This document shows positions 33,727-41,800 of a stretch of DNA of 64,000 bases, piece by piece. Below the pieces are notes generated by a model. That model worked only from the letters and a program-made list of their open reading frames with translations. It had not been told where the DNA came from and searched no databases. This DNA is from Aeromicrobium marinum DSM 15272. Its GTDB lineage: Bacteria > Actinomycetota > Actinomycetes > Propionibacteriales > Nocardioidaceae. The stretch covers positions 719,016 to 783,015 of the forward strand of contig NZ_CM001024.1 in NCBI RefSeq assembly GCF_000160775.2. The letters are read 5' to 3'. Each line of letters begins with the position of its first letter. Positions within the stretch are counted from its first letter, which is position 1. A program made the translations under genes and the position numbers.

Positions 33727-34637
33727 TCCTCGTCCTCGCCTGTGGCGCGCTGGCCGGAGTCGGCGCCCTCCTGCTCGTCCTGCAGTTCGACCACGGCACC
33801 GGCACGGCCGCCGCCGAGCTGGCCCGTCTGGACGCCGCCCGGCAACGCTCCACCCGCACCACCACCCTCACGGCCGACCGCCGGCACCAGACCGAGTCGC
33901 AGCGACTGCGCCGGGTCGGGTCCACCGTGAGAGCAGGCATGGAGGCCCGGGGGTGGAAGGTGCCCGCCGGGGTCCGCGCCGACCTCGCCGTCATGGGCCG
34001 CTCGGTCGAGACCCACCTGGGCATGTCGGTGCTCGCCGGGGTCGCCGGCCTGTTCGCGCCGGCCGTGGCGCTGTCCCCGCTCATCTACGCCTTCGACCTG
34101 AGCCTCACCATCCCGCTCTGGTTGGCCCTGGTCGGTGGCGCCGGTGGCTTCGTGCTCGCGACGGCTCAGCTGTCGACCGAGGCGAAGGAACGTCGCCGCG
34201 ACTTCCGCCATGTCGTCAGTGCCTTCCTCGACCTGGTGTCCATGAACCTGGCCGGCGGTCGCGGTGTCCCCGAGGCGCTCAGCGCCGCGGCCGGGCTCAG
34301 CGACGGGTGGGCGATGGTCCGTCTCCGCGACGCGATGGAGTCGGCGCGGCTGCAGGGCGTCACTCCGTGGGCCGCGCTCGGAGACCTCGGTGACGAGATG
34401 GCCGTCAAGGAGCTGAGCGACCTCGCAGCGGCCCTGGCGCTGGTGGCCGAGGACGGCGCCAAGGTCCGTCAGTCGCTCGCCGCCCGTGCCGCCTCGATGC
34501 GTCAGCGGGAGCTGACCGACGCCGAGGGCCGGGCCGAGCAGCAGTCCCAGTCGATGCTCGTCGCCCAGCTGCTGCTCTGCCTCGGATTCCTGCTCTTCCT
34601 CATCTACCCGGCGATCGCCAATGTCGTCGGTGTCTGA
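33723..34637 (+). CDS. tadC: Tad inner-membrane platform protein TadC
   Basis: A 304-residue T2SSF-domain membrane protein and partner of TadB. Helices lie at about 1-18, 100-125, 128-150 and 280-300. The cytoplasmic domain carries DFRHVVSAFLDLVSMNLAGGRGVPEAL and ELSDLAAALALVAEDGAKVRQSL. Coupled to tadB by a 4-nt overlap. A 24-nt gap with GGAGG leads to the pilin gene. Confidence 0.9.
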   Translation: MILVLACGALAGVGALLLVLQFDHGTGTAAAELARLDAARQRSTRTTTLTADRRHQTESQRLRRVGSTVRAGMEARGWKVPAGVRADLAVMGRSVETHLGMSVLAGVAGLFAPAVALSPLIYAFDLSLTIPLWLALVGGAGGFVLATAQLSTEAKERRRDFRHVVSAFLDLVSMNLAGGRGVPEALSAAAGLSDGWAMVRLRDAMESARLQGVTPWAALGDLGDEMAVKELSDLAAALALVAEDGAKVRQSLAARAASMRQRELTDAEGRAEQQSQSMLVAQLLLCLGFLLFLIYPAIANVVGV

Positions 34638-34661
34638 ACCCCTCACCCCCGGAGGTACTCC

Positions 34662-34883
34662 ATGAAGAACTACGACCGACTCGTGAACCCGGCCTCGACG
34701 CTGGGTTTCCTGATGACCTTCCTCGACGTCCAGCGCACGCGCGTCCGTGACGAGCGTGGTGCCTCGGCCGTCGAGTGGGTGCTGATCGCGGCCGCCCTGG
34801 TCCTCATCGTGGGTGCGGTCGTCGCCGTCCTGCGCGACGCGATCGAGGGTCGCGCCGAAGACGTCGGCAACCAGATCCGCTGA
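34662..34883 (+). CDS. Flp-type prepilin
   Basis: A 73-residue precursor. The leader ends in basic DERGASAVEWVLIAAALVLIVG. The cleavage-site pattern G/A...E followed by one long hydrophobic helix is that of type IVb (Flp) pilins, with Glu at position +5 after RGAS and then an 18-residue helix. Its own ribosome site (GGAGG at 34651-34655) suggests higher translation than its neighbours. This is the likely major pilus subunit. No prepilin peptidase (TadV/CpaA) is in the window. Confidence 0.85.
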   Translation: MKNYDRLVNPASTLGFLMTFLDVQRTRVRDERGASAVEWVLIAAALVLIVGAVVAVLRDAIEGRAEDVGNQIR

Positions 34884-34885
34884 CC

Positions 34886-35278
34886 GTGCGGAGGCGGCGG
34901 CCCGAGGAGGCGGGGGTGAGCTCGATCGAGCTCGTCCTCTACATGCCCCTGCTCATGACCGCCATCCTCATGACCGTGCAGTTCTCGCTCGTCTACCTGG
35001 GCAACCAAGCGGCGTCGGCCTCGGCCCGTGAGGCGGCTCGGGTCGCCCGGGTCACCGGCGACGCCACTCAGGGGCAGGCCAAGGGGGAGAGCCTCGCGCG
35101 CGACCTCGGGCGAGGCGTGCTCGACGACGTCGACGTGCAGGTGGTGCAGATCGACGGCGACCGGATGCGGGCCACCGTCTCCGGTCGCGCACCGGGGATC
35201 CTGCCGTTCCTGACCCCGCCGCGCGTCAGCGACTCCGTGCAGGGCCCCATCGAGCAGTTCGTGCAGGACGCACCATGA
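34886..35278 (+). CDS. TadE-like pseudopilin
   Basis: A 130-residue protein starting at GTG 34886, 2 nt after the pilin stop (GTG 34916 is an alternative). A short basic tail, then VSSIELVLYMPLLMTAILMTVQFSLVYLG (prepilin-like Glu followed by a hydrophobic helix) and NQAASASAREAARVAR, is the TadE-like pattern. The remainder is a small extracytoplasmic domain. It is a probable minor pilin or pseudopilin of the Tad system. Confidence 0.82.
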   Translation: MRRRRPEEAGVSSIELVLYMPLLMTAILMTVQFSLVYLGNQAASASAREAARVARVTGDATQGQAKGESLARDLGRGVLDDVDVQVVQIDGDRMRATVSGRAPGILPFLTPPRVSDSVQGPIEQFVQDAP

Positions 35279-35694
35279 GGGCGCCGGTGCGTCGGCGGCG
35301 CGGGGACGAGCGGGGGTCGATGGCGATCGAGGTGGTGCTCCTCGTGCCGATCCTGGTCATGTTCCTCCTGCTCGTCGTGGCCGCCGGCCGGTACGTCACC
35401 GTGCGGTCCGACATCGACTCCGCGGCGCGCGACGCCGCGCGGGCGGCCTCGCTCGAGCGCACTCCTGCGGCCGCCCGGGCGGCGGCCCAGCAGGTGGCGG
35501 CCTCACAGCTGCAGGGGTACTCCGACTGCCAGGTCGCCCGCATGGGCGGCTCGTTCGTCTCGGGGGGCGTCATCGACATCACGTTGGAGTGCCGGGTCAG
35601 CAACGAGGGTCTCGGCCTGATCGGGCTCGGCGGCAGCCTGCAGATCTCGGGCGATGCCAGTGCCCCGATCGACACCTACCGGAGGACCGGATGA
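35275..35694 (+). CDS. TadE/TadF-like pseudopilin
   Basis: A 139-residue protein overlapping its neighbours at both ends by ATGA. A basic tail with DERGSMAIEVVLLVPILVMFLLLVVAAGRYV carries the prepilin-like Glu and helix. SDIDSAARDAARAASLER follows, as in TadE/F proteins. The extracytoplasmic part has two cysteines (SDCQV, LECRV) that may form a disulfide. A second minor pilin of the locus. Confidence 0.82.
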   Translation: MRAPVRRRRGDERGSMAIEVVLLVPILVMFLLLVVAAGRYVTVRSDIDSAARDAARAASLERTPAAARAAAQQVAASQLQGYSDCQVARMGGSFVSGGVIDITLECRVSNEGLGLIGLGGSLQISGDASAPIDTYRRTG

Positions 35695-36122
35695 GGCGGC
35701 CCCGGGAGGAACGGGGTGCGGCCACGATCTTCGTGCTGGGGCTCTCGGTCGTGCTCCTGCTGTGCGCCGGGCTGGTGGTCGACGGCGGACTCGCGATCAA
35801 CGCCCGGATGGCGGTCGCCGACGATGCCGAGCAGGCCGCGCGGATCGGCGCCGACTCCATCGACGTGGCCGCGCTGCGCGCCGGCAGCGGGATCGTCATC
35901 GACGCGGGGCTGGCGACGCAGCGGGCCGGAGCGTTCCTGGCGAACCGCGGCTACGGGGCAGGGCAGGCGACCGTCGTGGTCGACGCCGCCAACGGCGCCG
36001 TCACCGTCGAGCTCCGCGACACCACCACCACCCTGATCCTGGGCCTGGTGGGCATCAACCAGTACGACGTCAGCGCCGGGGCCACGTCCACCCCGAACAC
36101 CGGACCCCAGGGGGCACCATGA
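35691..36122 (+). CDS. TadG-like pseudopilin (short)
   Basis: A 143-residue protein with REERGAATIFVLGLSVVLLLCAGLVVDGG, a TadG-type N-terminal helix, then INARMAVADDAEQAARIGADSIDV. Classic TadG proteins continue into a large von Willebrand-like domain, which is missing here, giving the short actinobacterial form. The start overlaps the previous stop and the stop overlaps the next start. Confidence 0.8.
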   Translation: MRRPREERGAATIFVLGLSVVLLLCAGLVVDGGLAINARMAVADDAEQAARIGADSIDVAALRAGSGIVIDAGLATQRAGAFLANRGYGAGQATVVVDAANGAVTVELRDTTTTLILGLVGINQYDVSAGATSTPNTGPQGAP

Positions 36123-38791
36123 CCGAACCGTCGACGCACCACGAGCCGGTCTCCACCGACCCGGCCCGATTCGCCCGACCCGCACGGACGGCGCCGCCGC
36201 CGCGTCGTCGCGGCCTCGAGGTCGTCGGCTCGCTGCTCGCCCTCCTCGGGCTCGTGGTCGGCGTCCCCGCCGTCCTGATCGCGTTGTCCGGCCCGCCGCC
36301 GATTCCCACGTCGGTACCCTCGGCCCGCGACTTCGCCCAACAGCTGAGCGTCGAGGACCTCGTGATGCTGCTGGTCGCCGTCGTGTGGCTGGCCTGGTTG
36401 TACTTCCTGGTGTGTGTGGCCGTCGAGGTGGTCGCCGCCCGCCGCGGCGGACTCGCGCGCACCGTCCCGCTCGCCGGTCCTCTGCAGAAGCTGGCGCAGG
36501 TGCTGGTCGGCACCCTGCTGCTGACCGGACTCATGGCCACCTCGGCGCAGGCGGCCACGACGGACCACGCGCCCGCGCCGGCCCATGTGGCGAGTGCGGT
36601 GGTCGAGGCCGATGCGCCCACGCCCGCCCCCGACACCGCGACCGAGACCGCCGCCCAGGAGTCCGACCTCGCCGACCAGAAGGTCTACACCGTCAAGGCG
36701 CCGAACAACGGGTACCACGACAACCTGTGGGACATCGCCGAGAACCACCTCGGCAGCGGACTGCGGTACAAGGAGATCTACGAGCTCAACAAGGACCGGG
36801 TCCAGGCCGACGGTCGCCAGCTCGAGCTGGCACGGCTGATCCAGCCCGGGTGGGAGCTGGTCATGCCGGCCGACGCGCTGGGCATCGCGCCCGTCGCCGC
36901 ACCCGACGCCGCACCCGCGCCGCCGGCACCGACGCCCGTCGACGGGGCCGTCGAGCCCGGCGACGCCGGTTCGACGGATCTCGCCTCGGACGGTTCGGGC
37001 GTGCAGGGCGCGTGGTCAGGGGGTGCCGGACTCGTGGCGGCGGGAGTGATCGCGGCCCTGGCCCTGCGGCGGCGCTCCACGATCGGCCGCCGGCCGGACG
37101 ACGAGGCGCGCGTGGTCGAGGACGAGCTCCTCGTCGCCGCGACCCTGCGACGGGCCACGGGGCTCGACCGGGTCCTGCGGTCGCTGGCCGCCGACTGCCG
37201 ACGCGCAGCGGTGGGACTGCCGCCGGTGTACGCGGTGGTCGTCGACGAGCGGGCGGTGGAGCTGCGCCTCGCACCGGCGGTCCCGGAGGCGGTCGACGGA
37301 TGGACCGTCGACGACGAGGGCCGCGTCTGGCGACGTGAACTGACCGACGACGTCTCCGGCACCGTCGACGACATCGCGCCGTACCCCGGCCTGGTGAGCC
37401 TCGGCGTCGACGACGACGGGCGAGACGTGCTGGTCGACCTGGAGGCCGCCGGCGGCGTCATCTCCCTCGGCGGCGACCCGTCGATCGCTGCCGAGATCGC
37501 CGCGTCGATCGCGGTCCAGGCTGCCACCGCGCCCTGGGCGCGGACCATGGCCGTGATCGCCTCGGACCTGCCCGACGACCTGCGCGACATCGCCCCGGAC
37601 CGGCTGACCTCTGTCGACGACCTGGGCGCCGCCCTGGCCGACCTCGAGGCCAGGGTCGACGGGCTGCGCGAGGACGTGCTCACCGGTCGCATGCGGCGCC
37701 GTTCGCCCCAGGCCACCCACCTGGTGGTGGCGGGCAGCAGACCCACGCCGGAGGTGTCCGAGCGACTGAGCGCCCTGGCCGGGGACCGGCGGCAGTCCCT
37801 GTCGGTCGTCGTGGCCGGCGCGCACCCGGCGGCGCGGTGGCGCCTGCACGTCGACGAGCACGGCTCCCTCACGGTCCCGGCCCTCGACCTCACCCTGGCC
37901 GCCAGCCGCATCAGCCCCGCTCAGGCGTCCGGCATCGCCGAGCTGTTCACCGCGGCCGAGGACGCGCGGCCCGACGCCACGGACCGGGTCGAGGTGCAGA
38001 CCCCGCTGCGGCGTCACGTGGACGCCGACTGGAGCACGGCGGGCCTGCGGGTCGGGGTGCTCGGCGTCCTCACCGTCCAGGGCACGGGTGACCTTCCGGC
38101 CGACCGGGCCGCGGTCGCGACCGAGCTGACGACCTATCTCGCCCTGCACCCCGAAGGTGTCCACCCGACCGTCCTCGCCGGCGTGCTGTGGCCACGTGGC
38201 GTGACCGCCGACGTTCGCGACGCGACCATCGAGCGGGCCCGCGCGTGGCTGGGCTCGGCACCGGACGGCAGCCACGTGCTGCGGGCCGACGCCGACGGCC
38301 GCCTGTCGCTGTCCGACGACGTCGTCTGCGACTGGGACTGCTTGCGCAACCTGCTGGTGCAGGCCCACGGGTCGTCGACGACCCGCGACGAGACGGAGCA
38401 CCTGCGACGTGCCCTGAAGCTGGTGCGCGGAGAGGCCTTCGCGGGTGTTCCCGAAGGACGGTACGGCTGGGTCGCTCGTGACGACACCGCACGGACCATC
38501 CTCGGTGTGGTGGTCGACGCGTCGCTGCGGCTGGCGGCGCTGGCCGGCGACGACGGCGACCACCCCGGTGTCGTGCAGGCCGCCGAGGCAGGGTTGCGGG
38601 CAGCCGCGGCCAACCAGGCGTTGTGGCGGGTGCTGCTGCGCGCCCGGCACGCCGAGTCCGGCGTGGCGGGGGTGCAGAAGACCCTGGACGAGATGAGTGT
38701 CGCCCTGCACGGGTTGGCCCTGGAACCCGAGACCGAGGCCTTGGTCGAGGAGCTCCTCCCGTCGAGCGGGTCCCTCGCCTCCGGCAGCTGA
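36119..38791 (+). CDS. LysM-containing membrane protein with BTAD-type regulator domain
   Basis: An 890-residue protein closing the Tad operon. Hydrophobic helices lie at about 33-57, 80-105 and 125-145. A LysM domain at about 189-250 (YTVKAPNNGYHDNLWDIAENHLG...) would bind peptidoglycan. A fourth helix lies at about 302-317. A large cytoplasmic region follows, with a winged-helix-like segment from about 641 (GLRVGVLGVLTVQG...LWPRGVTADVRDATIERARAWLG) and a helical BTAD domain to the end (WRVLLRARHAESGVAGVQKTL), as in SARP/AfsR regulators. One chain therefore joins cell-wall binding to a transcription-factor-type domain. Such proteins recur in actinobacterial Tad loci, but their function is unknown. 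Confidence 0.82.
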   Translation: MTEPSTHHEPVSTDPARFARPARTAPPPRRRGLEVVGSLLALLGLVVGVPAVLIALSGPPPIPTSVPSARDFAQQLSVEDLVMLLVAVVWLAWLYFLVCVAVEVVAARRGGLARTVPLAGPLQKLAQVLVGTLLLTGLMATSAQAATTDHAPAPAHVASAVVEADAPTPAPDTATETAAQESDLADQKVYTVKAPNNGYHDNLWDIAENHLGSGLRYKEIYELNKDRVQADGRQLELARLIQPGWELVMPADALGIAPVAAPDAAPAPPAPTPVDGAVEPGDAGSTDLASDGSGVQGAWSGGAGLVAAGVIAALALRRRSTIGRRPDDEARVVEDELLVAATLRRATGLDRVLRSLAADCRRAAVGLPPVYAVVVDERAVELRLAPAVPEAVDGWTVDDEGRVWRRELTDDVSGTVDDIAPYPGLVSLGVDDDGRDVLVDLEAAGGVISLGGDPSIAAEIAASIAVQAATAPWARTMAVIASDLPDDLRDIAPDRLTSVDDLGAALADLEARVDGLREDVLTGRMRRRSPQATHLVVAGSRPTPEVSERLSALAGDRRQSLSVVVAGAHPAARWRLHVDEHGSLTVPALDLTLAASRISPAQASGIAELFTAAEDARPDATDRVEVQTPLRRHVDADWSTAGLRVGVLGVLTVQGTGDLPADRAAVATELTTYLALHPEGVHPTVLAGVLWPRGVTADVRDATIERARAWLGSAPDGSHVLRADADGRLSLSDDVVCDWDCLRNLLVQAHGSSTTRDETEHLRRALKLVRGEAFAGVPEGRYGWVARDDTARTILGVVVDASLRLAALAGDDGDHPGVVQAAEAGLRAAAANQALWRVLLRARHAESGVAGVQKTLDEMSVALHGLALEPETEALVEELLPSSGSLASGS

Positions 38792-38801
38792 CCGGCACCT
38801 C

Positions 38802-38868
38802 CCCGCTGGGAGTGACGTTTCGGCCCCGAGATCACCGATTCCGGGGCCGAAACGTCACTCCCAGCGGG
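38802..38868. repeat. Long palindromic intergenic repeat, copy 3 (perfect stem)
   Basis: Left arm 38802-38826 (starts CCCGCTGGGAGTGACGTTTC) and right arm 38844-38868 are perfectly complementary over 25 bp, with a 17-nt loop (38827-38843) containing ATC-ACC-GAT as a further mini-hairpin. It fills the gap between convergent genes (LysM-BTAD gene and eccC-like gene). The arm tip reads CGGCCC here but CTGCCC in the other copies, and both arms changed together. That is a compensatory change preserving the stem. Confidence 0.88.
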
Positions 38869-38881
38869 AGGGTGACCCGGG

Positions 38882-41800
38882 TCAGGCGATCAGGGGGACC
38901 TGGATGGTGACCAGGGCGCTGTCGCCGAGGTTGGCCAGGACGCGGCCCGCCTGTGCGGGCGCACCGATGGAGCTGCGCGGCATCCGCACACCGATCAGCT
39001 CGCCGTCGCTGGTGCTCTGCGGGGCGATGACGACGCCCTGGCGGCCCTTCAGGTCGACCTGCCAGCCGCTGAAGCCGCTACCGATCTCGCTGGAGTCACC
39101 ACCGACCACGATGGCCCGACGGTGATCGGCGGCGGTGCGCTGCAAGGACTTGAGGTAGTCCTTCGCGTCGACGTCCTTGAGCAGCTCGCCGTCGTCGACG
39201 ATCAACACGACCGGACCGTCCCGCAGCTCGATCAGCGGGCGCAGCTCGTCCTCGGCCAGCTCCGCGCCGGTGAGGACCCCTCGGACCCCGTCGCGCCCGG
39301 CCAGATCGCGCAGCGGTGAGGGTCGGGGTGCGATGACGACGAGCTCTCCGCCACCGCGGAGGACCGACTCGGCGACGGAGTGCAGCACGGTCGACCGGCC
39401 CGACCGCGGTGGCCCGCCGACCATCGCCACCGGCGTCAGGGCGAGGTCCAGTCCGACGGCGGTCAGCTCGTCACCACCCACGCCGACCAGACCCCACAGG
39501 GGAGCCGGCTCGGGGTCGACGCGCAGGGCCCAGGCCTCGTCGAAGGTGATCCGCGCCGGCAGCACGTCCACACGGAACGGGCGCGCCGATCGCGGCACCT
39601 CGGCGTACCTCTCGGCCGACTCCTGCCCGAGGCGGCGCAGCTCGGCACCCTGGGCCTGGCCCGCAGGATCGGCGTCGAGCAGGGCGATCTGCAGCTCGAT
39701 CCCGGACTCCGACCGGAACCCCCGGCCCTCAGCGATCTCCTCGGGCATCGAGCGGGGCTGCAGGCCGATGAGCGAGTAGTCACCACGGTCGGGCAGGCGC
39801 AGGCCGATCTTGTCCTCGACCATCGAGCCCATCCGCGCGTTGACGAGCTGTCGGTCGCCCGTGATGACCAGGTGGATCCCGGCGGACGCACCCTCGCGGA
39901 GGAAGCTGTGGACGATGTCCAGCAGTGCTCCACCGTCGAGCTCGGCCAGGCTGCCGAGGAACCCCTCCCAGCGGTCGATCATCACCACCACGTGGGGGAG
40001 TCGCTCACCCTCGGGCACCGACGACCGCAGCTCGTCGAGGTCGGCGAAGCCCCCGGTGGCCAAGACCTCCTGTCGCCGGGCGAGCTCGGCCCGGAGACGG
40101 CCGAACAGTCGGGTGGCCCGATCGGTCTGGATGCGCTGCACCACGGCCCCGCAGTGCGGCAGGTCGTCGAGCGGGAGCAGCGCACCGTTGCCGCAGTCGA
40201 GCGCGTACAGGTGCACGTCGGCCGGGCTCACGGTCTGCGCGATCGACCCGGCCATGGTGCGCAGCGCCTGCGAGCGGCCGCTGCGCGGACCGCCCACGAT
40301 CGACAGGTGCGAGAACGTCGAGAAGTCGATGGCAGCGTGTCGCCGGGCCTGCTGCGCCGGCAGGTCCTCGATCCCGAACGGGATCGGGGGCAGCACGGCC
40401 GTGTTCGGCACTGGGGGTGCGGCCTCGGTGAGCAGGTCGCCGAGCCGCACGTCGGTCGTCAGTGACGGCAGCCATGGGCTGTGCTGAGGGGCGAGCCCGA
40501 GCTCGTCGTTGGCCTCGCGGATCGCCGCGACCAGCACCGTGAGGTCGGTGACCTCGGCGTCGTCCACCACGTCGACCTTCGGGGGAACGGCGGCCGGCTG
40601 CGGAAGCTGCGGGAGGTCGATGGGGCTGACCCACGGCGCCGAGGTGGTCGTGACGGTGCCCGGCCGACGGCCGCCGACCCGACCCGACTGGAACGGCACG
40701 AGCGAGTTCGCGCCGAGCCGCACGTAGGCCCGTCCGGGCGTGCTCTTGGCGATGTTGCCGGCTTCGGGCGAGTCGATCACGTCCGAGCTCTCCGACCCGT
40801 CGGTGACCCGCAGGGCGATCCGGAGGTTGGTGTTGGCGCGGATCTCGGGCGACACCACCCCGCCGGGGCGCTGCGTGGCGAGGATCAGGTGGATGCCGAG
40901 CGACCGACCGCGCTGCGCGATGTTGACCAGGCCGGTCACGAAGTCCGGCAGCTCACGCGCCAGGGACGCGAACTCGTCGATGACGATCAGCAGGCGCGGC
41001 ATCGCGTCCAGCTCGGGGCGCTTGGTCTGCAGGTCGACGTAGTCCTCGATGTCCTTCGCGCCGGCGTCGGCGAGCTGGTGCTCGCGACGGTTCAGCTCCG
41101 CGCCGAGCGACACGAGGGCGCGCTCGACGAGGTGGGTGTCGAGGTCGGTGACCATGCCGACGGTGTGCGGCAGGTCGACGCAGTCCTTGAACGCCGCCCC
41201 ACCCTTGTAGTCGACCAGCACGAACGTCATGCCGTCCGGACGGTTGGCCACGGCCAGCGACGCGACGATCGACTGCAGCAGCTCGGACTTGCCCGCACCG
41301 GTGGTACCGGCGATGAGCCCGTGCGGGCCGTCCTTGCGCATGTCGATCGCGAACGGGCCGTCCAGCGAGATGCCGACCACGGCCTCGGTCGACCGGGGGC
41401 TGACGGCCCAGCGACCGCGGATCAGGTCCGAGGTCGGTGGTTCGATCGACATGACCTCGGTCAGCCGGCACGCGGCGGGCAGCACCGAGTCGTCGTCACC
41501 GCCGGAGATGTCCCGCAGCGGGGCCAGGGCGCGGGCGACGCGGGCGAACCAGGCCGGCTCGACGAGATCGGGCGTGATGTCGTCCACCACGGTGACCTTC
41601 TGCTGCCGCAGCGTGACCCCGCTGCGCGTCTGCAGCACGACGGCGCTGGCTTCCTCGGGGAGCAGTCGCTCGTCGGTGTCGAGGCCGATGCTGAAGATCC
41701 CGACCGAGGGTCCCTGCTTCAGCAGCGCCACGACGCCGGGCAGCGACCGCAGCCGGCGGGCGCCGTCCAGGACGACCACCACGTCGGCCCAGCCGTGCTC

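Noticed and set aside
38802-38868. Palindromes read as intrinsic terminators
   Set aside because: All three lack a T-tract and share sequence and loop length, so they are better treated as a repeat family. Terminator activity may still be a side effect.
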